Below are positions 4,463 to 10,162 of a DNA stretch of 10,162 nucleotides, piece by piece. A program made the translations under genes and the position numbers. The notes beneath the pieces are model-generated. The model was not told the DNA's origin. It searched no databases and saw nothing but the letters and a program-made list of their open reading frames with translations. Every line of letters begins with the position of its first letter. Positions within the stretch are counted from its first letter, which is position 1. This stretch comes from Victivallales bacterium Lenti_02 (lineage in GTDB: Bacteria; Verrucomicrobiota; Lentisphaeria; Oligosphaerales; Lenti-02), in contig LVAZ01000173.1 of NCBI GenBank assembly GCA_001603055.1, positions 1-10,162 of the forward strand, given 5' to 3'.

Positions 4463-7096
4463 ATGCCTCGTCCCCCTGCCCTCGCCCTGCTTGCCGTGCT
4501 GTTTTCGGGAATCTTGCTGCCGGCGGCCGATCCGGCCTTCGCGGGGGACTGGGGCGGGGGTTCGCTGGCCTTCTACGTGGTGCATCCGGGCGGTCCCCTG
4601 CGCCTTGGTGTCGAGCTTTCCCGGGGGGAAACCCTCTCCAGTCGGGATTTGCTGTTCTGGCAGTTCCACGATGCCGACGAGCGTCCCGTGGCGCGCCGGA
4701 TCGAGCGTTTCGCGGACGGGGAGAAGACCCGCGCTGTCACCGTCGCCGACTTGCCGGAGGCGCCGGCGGGAGTCTACCAACTCCGCTATGCCACGGTTGG
4801 CGTCCGGGTCCGGCTCGAAACCAACGGCGCGGCCTATGGCGTGCTGGCCTGCCGTTCGCGCCAGGCGGGGGTGCGCCAGGCCTGGCTCTATGTTCCCGAG
4901 GGCGCCAGCGAAGTCTCGGTTCCCACCTATGCCGCCAAGGCGGCGCTGGCCGACGAGCAGGGGCAGCCTCTCTGGGCCAGCGGGGACCAGCCCTTGGCCG
5001 TGCAGCCGGGCCAGGTGCTCCGGCTCGACATCGCCTACGACAATCCCATGGGCAACTTCGCGGTGCGCGGCCTGCCCGGCATTCTCTGCCCCGATCCCGA
5101 GACCGCGCGGACCATCCGCGGCAGCGTCGAGACCACCGCCGACGGCCGCCATTTCCCCCACCGTTTCCAGGCGCGCATGTGGGAGTGGATGCGGGAACGG
5201 ACGGCCGCCGATTTCGCGGTCGAGCCGGTTTCGCTTGCCGGACTGGCCGACGAATGGCTGGCCGACCCGCGCCATGCCGGGCTGCTCGGCATCACCGGCC
5301 CGCTCAACTTCGTCCCCCGCATTCTCGCCGAGCAGAACCTCGATCCGGTCAGTCCCGGCTATGGGCTGGGCACGGTCGCCGCCTGGCTCGGCCCCGCCTA
5401 CACGGTCGACGAAGCCTGCAACCCCTACCGGCGGAATCCCGCCATCCTGCGCCGCATCGTCCTCCAGGAATTCGCTCACTACCTGAAACTCGGGGAAAAC
5501 GGCACCTTCAACGCCGACGACTGGGACGGCTATGCCGGGGTGGACGCGCTCGGCTTCCGCAACCGCGCCGCCCAATTCGGTTTCGTCGCCCCGCTGGCGG
5601 ACCCGGCTCTGCGCGAACTCTGGACGGAGGGGGCGGTCCGGGTGATGGACACCCTGGGCCTGCGCCGGGTCTCCTGCGAGAACCAGACTTCGCACTGGTG
5701 CCTGGACCTCTGGCTGATGGCCGAGGGCAGCGGCGATGAGGCCTACCGCGAACTGGCCCGCTATTTCACTCTGGGGCTCGCCACGCCCGAATTCAATCCC
5801 TTCATGGTCACCGGCTACCAGCAGGAGCGCTACGGCCCGGACGCCACCTACCAGGGGCTGGCCGCCGCCCAGCAGGCCATCTACTACCGTTTCTCGGGCG
5901 ACGAGACCGCCCGCGCGGGGCTGCGCCGCATCTACGACCTCTTCAACCACACCGTCGCCCCCGAGCCCGACGGCACCATGCGCGGGGCCTCGAACTTCTC
6001 CCACCGCACCACCGGCTCATGGGTGAACCGGCAGTACGACGGCGGGGTCCGCCTGATGGCCGACCAGTTGCCGGAGGCGGGCGTCTGGCACCGGAATCTG
6101 GACCTTGAGGAGGAGCGCGCCAAGAACCTCGAGCACATCCGCAAGCACCTCGAACCGGCCTGGGACGACGAGTGGTTCCAGCGCAACGAGCGCTGGTACA
6201 AGGCCTACGCCTACCATCCCTGGCTCGGCTATTTCCACCACTACGTCTTTCCCACCGGGGAGATTCGGCGCGGCGACTGGCCCGCCCTCTCGCCCGAGCC
6301 CTTCTTCCGCAACCGCAACGGGGAATTCGTCTTCGCCCGCCGTCCCGGCTACTACGCCGCGCTCTACGTGGGCAGAACGTCCAGCGAGTGGGTGCGCGAC
6401 TCGATTCGTCCCGTCCCCTGTCCGGCGGGCTGGGAGGAGAGGGACGGGCTGCTGGTTCCCGGCGGCGGAGCCGGCAAGAACGGCTGGCAGCCCACCCAGG
6501 GCCTGTCCCTGGTCTGGTTCCCCGGCTACGGCAACTGGCTGCTGGGCATGAACTGGAACGTCTACACCATCCAGGGAACCCGCGCCGACCTGGCCGACGG
6601 TGCCGTCGCCTGGCCCGACTACTACCGCCACCGCGCCGAAATCAGCGAGGAGAAGGGGAGCGTCGCTGAAACCGGCCAACTCTTCAACCAGCCCCTCCAG
6701 TTCCGCCGCACCACCACCCTGGCGGAAGCCGCGCTGCACTTCGAGGTCGTCCTCGTCGCCGAAACGGGTTTCACCCCGGAACGGCTGGTCGAGCAGTTCC
6801 CCTTCCTCGACAAGGAGGGGCTGCTGCTCCGCTGGCGGAGCGGCGGGGAGTGGACCGAGTGTCCGGCGGCGGATTCCACGGGTCGCCGGGCCGAGGCCGT
6901 CGCGGCCCTCCAGTTCCGCCTGCCCTCGGGAGCGGGCGTGGAACTGGTCTTCGCGGAACCGAAGGATATCGCCTTCGGCCTGCCGGTACGGCATCTCGGG
7001 CAGACCCTGCGCCGTATCGAGGTGGACTGGGGCGGGGCGTTCGCGCCGGGCGAGACCCGTCGTCTCGCCTGCCGCCTCGCCCCGCTGGAACCCTGA
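4463..7096 (+). CDS. Large exported protein, putative alpha/alpha-toroid polysaccharide lyase-like
   Basis: 877 residues beginning with a Sec signal peptide: MPRP, a hydrophobic core ALALLAVLFSGILLPAA (6-22), and probable cleavage after AFA (residue 27). No lipobox, so it is probably periplasmic or secreted. Residues about 30-200 are beta-rich. About 235-500 is helical and rich in aromatics, with ENQTSHWCLDLWL (406-418) and GYQQERYGPDATYQG (451-465). About 620-877 is again beta-rich, with NGWQPTQGLSLVWFPGYGNW (673-692) and NVYTIQGTRAD (699-709). This order, and the last two stretches, recall the GWY-GDG...W...PGTT region of alpha/alpha-toroid plus beta-sandwich lyases (PL8-like: hyaluronate, chondroitin or xanthan lyases). 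N407/H411 and Y457/Y463 are candidate active-site residues by analogy only. I cannot confirm family membership, and a structural or hydrolase role is possible. The start is fixed by AGGAG 8 nt upstream and by the signal peptide. It is divergent from the AraC gene, which may control it. Confidence 0.6.
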   Translation: MPRPPALALLAVLFSGILLPAADPAFAGDWGGGSLAFYVVHPGGPLRLGVELSRGETLSSRDLLFWQFHDADERPVARRIERFADGEKTRAVTVADLPEAPAGVYQLRYATVGVRVRLETNGAAYGVLACRSRQAGVRQAWLYVPEGASEVSVPTYAAKAALADEQGQPLWASGDQPLAVQPGQVLRLDIAYDNPMGNFAVRGLPGILCPDPETARTIRGSVETTADGRHFPHRFQARMWEWMRERTAADFAVEPVSLAGLADEWLADPRHAGLLGITGPLNFVPRILAEQNLDPVSPGYGLGTVAAWLGPAYTVDEACNPYRRNPAILRRIVLQEFAHYLKLGENGTFNADDWDGYAGVDALGFRNRAAQFGFVAPLADPALRELWTEGAVRVMDTLGLRRVSCENQTSHWCLDLWLMAEGSGDEAYRELARYFTLGLATPEFNPFMVTGYQQERYGPDATYQGLAAAQQAIYYRFSGDETARAGLRRIYDLFNHTVAPEPDGTMRGASNFSHRTTGSWVNRQYDGGVRLMADQLPEAGVWHRNLDLEEERAKNLEHIRKHLEPAWDDEWFQRNERWYKAYAYHPWLGYFHHYVFPTGEIRRGDWPALSPEPFFRNRNGEFVFARRPGYYAALYVGRTSSEWVRDSIRPVPCPAGWEERDGLLVPGGGAGKNGWQPTQGLSLVWFPGYGNWLLGMNWNVYTIQGTRADLADGAVAWPDYYRHRAEISEEKGSVAETGQLFNQPLQFRRTTTLAEAALHFEVVLVAETGFTPERLVEQFPFLDKEGLLLRWRSGGEWTECPAADSTGRRAEAVAALQFRLPSGAGVELVFAEPKDIAFGLPVRHLGQTLRRIEVDWGGAFAPGETRRLACRLAPLEP

Positions 7097-7102
7097 ACGG
7101 GC

Positions 7103-7663
7103 CTATTCGGCGGGCGCGGGCTGGGGCTTCGCCGCCGGGGGGGCGGGCGGCGCGACGGTGGGCTTGGGGGGCACGGGCCGCTTCTGGTAGCTCTCCTGCC
7201 GCTCCTTCTGCCGTTCCAGACGCATTTCCTCGCGCAGGGCCGCGATTTCGGCCATCAGTTCCGCCTGCTGCTTGCTCTTCGCGGCGAAATCGGGATCGAC
7301 ATCCGCGAACGCCTGCTGGTTGCTCCGGGCCACGATGTCGTTGGCCTGCTGCTCCAAGTCCCGGGCCTGCTTCTGCAAATCCGCCGCCTGACGGCGCAGC
7401 TCGTCGGCCCGCGCACGCTCCCTGGCGAGGTGCTCATTCACCTCGGGATGTTCGCGGACGATCTCGCCGCGCCGCTTCATCAGTTCGGCGGAGAGTTCCC
7501 GGTTCTGGGTCGCCAGCTCGGCCAGCCGCCGCTCGTGCCCGCCCGCTTGGACAGGCTGGACCGCCGCCGCCGGCGCACCGGCTTCCGCCGGAGCCTCCTG
7601 GGCCATGGCCGGAAACAACAGCAACGAGGCGAAAGACAACGAGGAGAAAATAGTCCGGACCAT
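7103..7663 (-). CDS. Small exported coiled-coil protein with Pro/Ala-rich tail, function unknown
   Basis: 186 residues. A signal peptide (MVRTIFSSLSFASLLLFPAMA, cleavage likely after residue 21) precedes a Pro/Ala/Gln linker (22-42). A long charged helix follows, about 43-115, with heptad-like Leu/Ala spacing (ERRLAELATQNRELSAELMK). A break at ADVDPDFAAKSK (120-131) leads to a second helix to about 160 (EIAALREEMRLERQKERQ), and the tail (162-186) is almost entirely Pro, Ala and Lys. It probably sits in the periplasm as a rod or scaffold. Nothing in it indicates catalysis and I do not recognise a family. ATG 7663 is preferred over the upstream in-frame ATG at 7726 because GGAG lies 7 nt before it and the signal peptide begins there. 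It is convergent with the lyase-like gene (6 bp between stops) and divergent from the lipid transport operon. Confidence 0.8.
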   Translation of the reverse strand: MVRTIFSSLSFASLLLFPAMAQEAPAEAGAPAAAVQPVQAGGHERRLAELATQNRELSAELMKRRGEIVREHPEVNEHLARERARADELRRQAADLQKQARDLEQQANDIVARSNQQAFADVDPDFAAKSKQQAELMAEIAALREEMRLERQKERQESYQKRPVPPKPTVAPPAPPAAKPQPAPAE

Positions 7664-7885
7664 GACGACACTCCGTTGGTTGCACACAGAAAACCACCTG
7701 CCCGGAACCGGGCGGACCGAAATCACTGGATTTGCAAGATAGTGCCGCTCCGGAAGCGGCGCAACTTACCCCGAATACCGGGGAGTGGATAGACAGGATT
7801 CCTTCCGCCGGGTTCCCGGAGTTGCGCGGAGCGCCAGACACGGCATGGTAGAGGGATAGCATTCCGCAACCCCGAAGACCCTTCC
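7664..7885. other. Divergent intergenic region with clustered inverted repeats
   Basis: 222 bp between the coiled-coil gene (leftward) and the lipid transporter operon (rightward). Four small inverted repeats fall within 120 bp: GCCCGG-AA-CCGGGC (7700-7713), GCCGCT-CCGGA-AGCGGC (7744-7760, extendable by two pairs), CCCCG-AATAC-CGGGG (7769-7783) and CCGGG-TT-CCCGG (7808-7819). A weak rightward pair TTGCGC (7822-7827) and TGGTAG (7846-7851) is seen but not convincing. No T-runs follow the stems, so they are not terminators. Confidence 0.55.
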
Positions 7886-9022
7886 ATGCTTCCATCCGCG
7901 CATCAGGCACCCCCGGCAGGCAATGTCCGCTACGAACAGGCGGCGGACGGATCGCTATGCGCCCATCTGGCCGGGGTCTGGTGCCTGCAAGGGCCGCACC
8001 CGGAGGTTTCGCCCCCCCCGGATTGGGCGGGTGTCGGCGGCTTGCGGTTCGCCTGCGCCGAACTGGGCGACTGGGACAGCCGCCTGCTGGTGTTCCTCGA
8101 CCGGCTTTGCCGCGAGGCGCGGGCGGCCGGGGTGCCCGTCGCGCTGGACGGCCTGCCGCCGGGCGCGGTCCGCATGCTGCATCTGGCGGCGGCCATCCCC
8201 GAGCACGAAAGCCCGGCAAGCCAGGCGCAAACCAGCATCGCCGCCCTCGGGCAGCGGGCGCTCGGCACGGCCAGGGCCGCCCGCGAGATGGTGGGCTTCG
8301 TCGGCGAAATCGCCCTCGGCCTCGCCCGGCTGCTCACCGGGCGGGCGCAGATTCGCTGGCGCGACGTGGGGCAGGTCATCGTCTCCTGCGGGCCGGACGC
8401 CTTTCCCATCGTCACCATGATCAGCTTCCTGGTGGGGCTGATTCTGGCCTTCGTCGGCGCCATCCAGCTCCGCATGTTCGGGGCGGAAATCTTCGTGGCC
8501 GACCTGGTGGGCATCGGCATCGTCCGCGAGATGGGCGCGATCATGGTGGGCGTGGTCATGGCCGGCCGCACCGGCGCCGCCTTCGCCGCCCAGCTCGGCA
8601 CCATGCAGGTGAACGAGGAGATCGACGCCTTCCAGACCATGGGCGTCGCGCCCGTGGACTTTCTGGTCCTGCCCCGGCTGCTCGGCCTGACCCTGATGAT
8701 GCCGTTCCTCTGCGTCTACGCGAACCTGATGGGCGTGCTCGGCGGGCTCTTCGTGGGGGTGACCATGCTCGATCTCGGGGTCATGGAATACTATATCCAG
8801 ACCAAGGCGGCGGTGGGGGTGAACGACCTGGCCGTCGGCCTGGTCCTGAGTTTTGTCTTCGGGATTCTGGTCGCCTTCAGCGGCTGCTACCGGGGGATGC
8901 GCTGCGGGCGCAGCTCGGCCGACGTGGGGCGGGCCACCACCGCCTCGGTGGTCACCAGCATCGTCATGCTCGTCATCGCCACCGCGGCCATCACCGTCCT
9001 CTGCGACATCCTGGGAGTCTGA
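7886..9022 (+). CDS. mlaE: MCE-type ABC lipid transporter permease, STAS-MlaE fusion
   Basis: 378 residues, longer than E. coli MlaE (about 260). Residues about 14-105 form an STAS-like (MlaB-type) domain: RYEQAADGSLCAHLAGVW, then GLRFACAELGDWDSRLLVFL and VPVALDGLPPG. A linker (106-135) leads to the MlaE permease with several membrane segments, for example 174-192, 208-224, 265-292, 315-334 and 353-374. The family signature is clear: GIVREMGAIMVGVVMAGRTG (211-230), AAQLGTMQVNEEIDAFQTMG (234-253) and the following FLVLPRLL. In the Mla system the permease sits in the inner membrane and works with the MlaF ATPase and an MCE protein to move phospholipids between inner and outer membranes; MlaB binds MlaF, and here it appears to be built into the permease. 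The ribosome binding site is poor (GAAG about 9 nt upstream), but the STAS domain needs this start region. Stop and downstream start abut, so it is translationally coupled. Confidence 0.93.
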   Translation: MLPSAHQAPPAGNVRYEQAADGSLCAHLAGVWCLQGPHPEVSPPPDWAGVGGLRFACAELGDWDSRLLVFLDRLCREARAAGVPVALDGLPPGAVRMLHLAAAIPEHESPASQAQTSIAALGQRALGTARAAREMVGFVGEIALGLARLLTGRAQIRWRDVGQVIVSCGPDAFPIVTMISFLVGLILAFVGAIQLRMFGAEIFVADLVGIGIVREMGAIMVGVVMAGRTGAAFAAQLGTMQVNEEIDAFQTMGVAPVDFLVLPRLLGLTLMMPFLCVYANLMGVLGGLFVGVTMLDLGVMEYYIQTKAAVGVNDLAVGLVLSFVFGILVAFSGCYRGMRCGRSSADVGRATTASVVTSIVMLVIATAAITVLCDILGV

Positions 9023-9793
9023 ATGTCCGGCGAAGCCCACATCACCGTCGAGAACCTGACCATGGCCTATGGCGACATGGTGGTTCAGCGCGGGCTGGAC
9101 TTCGCGGTCCGGCGGGGGGACATCTTCGTGATCATGGGGGGCAGCGGCTGCGGCAAGAGCACCCTCCTGCGCCATCTGATCGGCCTGATCGCCCCCGCCG
9201 AAGGGCGGGTGCTCTACGGGGAAACCAGCTTCTGGGAATCCCCGCCCGCCGTCCGCGACCACCTGCTGCGCCGGGCGGGCGTGCTCTACCAGGGCGGCGC
9301 CCTGTGGACCTCGATGACCCTGGCCGAAAACGTGGCCCTGCCCCTGCGCGAGCACACCGGCCTGAAGGAACGGGAAATCCGCGAGATCGTCTCCTTCAAG
9401 CTCGCCCTGGTGGGACTGCGCGGCTTCGAAACGTACTACCCCGCCGAAATCAGCGGGGGCATGCGCAAACGGGCCGGCCTGGCCCGCGCCATCGCCCTCG
9501 ATCCCGAAATCCTCTTCTTCGACGAGCCGTCGGCCGGGCTCGACCCGGTCAGCGCCCGCCGTCTGGACGAGCTGATCCTCGAGCTGCGCGACAGCCTGGG
9601 GGCCACGGTCGTGGTGGTCACCCACGAACTGGCCAGCATTTTCGCCATCGGCAGCAACGCCGTGTTTCTCGACGCCGAGCGCCGGACCATGACCGCCTGC
9701 GGTCCTCCGCGCGAGCTGCTGGCGAATCCCCCCAATCCGCAGGTCCGCGAATTCCTCACCCGCGGCGGGCAGACCCCCGCCGTCCACGCCTAG
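9023..9793 (+). CDS. mlaF: MCE-type ABC lipid transporter ATP-binding protein
   Basis: 256 residues with every ABC ATPase motif: Walker A GSGCGKS (40-46), Q-loop at Q90 (LYQGGALW, typical of MlaF), signature ISGGMRKRAGLARA (143-156), Walker B ILFFDEP (163-169), D-loop SAGLDP (170-175) and H-loop H201 (VTHEL). The GGALWTSMTLAENV stretch and ISGGM rather than LSGGQ are characteristic of the MlaF/Ttg2A branch. It would drive lipid transport through the permease encoded immediately upstream. The ATG follows the permease TGA directly, with GGGAG (9013-9017) 5 nt before it, so expression is coupled. Confidence 0.95.
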   Translation: MSGEAHITVENLTMAYGDMVVQRGLDFAVRRGDIFVIMGGSGCGKSTLLRHLIGLIAPAEGRVLYGETSFWESPPAVRDHLLRRAGVLYQGGALWTSMTLAENVALPLREHTGLKEREIREIVSFKLALVGLRGFETYYPAEISGGMRKRAGLARAIALDPEILFFDEPSAGLDPVSARRLDELILELRDSLGATVVVVTHELASIFAIGSNAVFLDAERRTMTACGPPRELLANPPNPQVREFLTRGGQTPAVHA

Positions 9794-9805
9794 GGAGAAC
9801 CCGCC

Positions 9806-10162
9806 ATGGGTGCCACCACCAAAACCACCGCCGTCGGCATCTTCGTGCTGGCGGCCATCGTGCTCGGCATCGTCGCCATCGGCATGTTCGGCGGCGGCAA
9901 GCTGTTCGAGCCGCGCCTGCCCTACGTGATCTACTTCGAGGGTTCGGTCACCGGCCTCAACGTGGGCTCGCCCGTCACCTTCCGGGGGGTCAAGGTGGGT
10001 TCGGTGTCGGACATTCAGGTGGCGATCAAGAACGACGACGCGATGATCCACCTGCCCGTGTTCGTCCACATCAACCCCCGTCGTTTCTCGGGCCTTCCCC
10101 CCTCCTTCGACAACACCGCGGCCCGGCTCTTCATCCGGCAGCTCGTCGAGCGCGGCCTCCGC
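9806..10162 (+). CDS. MCE-domain protein (MlaD/PqiB-like), N-terminal 119 residues, cut by window edge
   Basis: Starts at ATG 9806 with AGGGAG (9792-9797) 8 nt upstream, overlapping the ATPase stop; the frame runs off the right edge. Residues 9-30 are a single N-terminal membrane anchor (AVGIFVLAAIVLGIVAIGMF). Residues about 39-110 are an MCE domain, YVIYFEGSVTGLNVGSPVTF followed by RGVKVGSV (60-67). MCE proteins form hexameric rings or tubes in the periplasm that carry lipids. The FEGSVTGLNVGSPVTFRG wording and the LFIRQLVERGLR end (108-119) look closer to the PqiB/YebT group than to classic MlaD, though the operon partners are MlaE and MlaF. Whether it has one or several MCE repeats depends on sequence outside the window. 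Confidence 0.92.
   Translation, partial: MGATTKTTAVGIFVLAAIVLGIVAIGMFGGGKLFEPRLPYVIYFEGSVTGLNVGSPVTFRGVKVGSVSDIQVAIKNDDAMIHLPVFVHINPRRFSGLPPSFDNTAARLFIRQLVERGLR

Noticed and set aside
4166..6004. Very long minus-strand open frame antisense to the secreted protein gene, continuous with the AraC gene
   Set aside because: It lies opposite a strongly supported gene, is low-complexity in Gly/Arg/Ala/Val, and is expected in GC-rich DNA where stops are rare on the complementary frame. The AraC gene has its own start with a good Shine-Dalgarno site.
7090..7110. Bidirectional terminator between the convergent genes
   Set aside because: Only 6 bp separate the stop codons and no symmetrical stem with T-tract is visible in or around them.
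7955..10069. 704-codon minus-strand open frame across the lipid transporter operon
   Set aside because: It is an antisense shadow rich in Asp, Gly and His; the plus strand encodes three recognisable transporter subunits there.

Overview
The window is high-GC, densely coded bacterial DNA. The MCE/Mla-type lipid transporter at the right end points to a Gram-negative organism with an outer membrane. The mix of a glycyl radical enzyme, a Gfo/Idh/MocA oxidoreductase fused to a sugar phosphate isomerase-like barrel, an AraC regulator and a large secreted lyase-like protein resembles the carbohydrate catabolism loci of the PVC group (Lentisphaerota, Kiritimatiellota, Verrucomicrobiota). That placement is inference; no marker gene is present.

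Left half (1-4165, all minus strand). In transcription order there is an AraC-family regulator with an N-terminal cupin (4165-3341), then a two-domain SPI/Gfo-Idh-MocA fusion protein (3184-1292), then the first 323 residues of a glycyl radical enzyme (969 to the window edge). The 322-bp gap between the last two is unusual. It carries two blocks of a 7-bp tandem repeat (AGTTCTC/AGTTCAG) in opposite orientation. One begins at the stop codon of the fusion gene and the other runs to the start codon of the glycyl radical enzyme. The roughly 190 bp between them holds a candidate promoter (TTGACG-17-TATCTA) and a 13-bp palindrome.

Middle (4166-7663). A 297-bp divergent intergenic region separates the AraC gene from a plus-strand gene for an 877-residue exported protein. 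Its layout (beta N-terminus, helical middle, beta C-terminus) suggests an alpha/alpha-toroid polysaccharide lyase-like fold. A convergent minus-strand gene ends 6 bp away and encodes a small exported coiled-coil protein with a Pro/Ala-rich tail.

Right end (7664-10162). After a 222-bp intergenic region with four small inverted repeats comes a tight plus-strand operon for an MCE-type ABC lipid transporter: an STAS-MlaE permease fusion, an MlaF-type ATPase, and the start of an MCE-domain protein that looks more PqiB-like than MlaD-like. The permease stop and ATPase start abut, and the MCE gene follows 12 bp later.

A plausible reading of the left and middle parts is a locus that breaks down an extracellular or imported glycan: a secreted lyase-like protein, then cytoplasmic isomerase/dehydrogenase and radical chemistry, under a local AraC sensor. 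The substrate cannot be read from the sequence. The transporter operon is probably unrelated envelope housekeeping.
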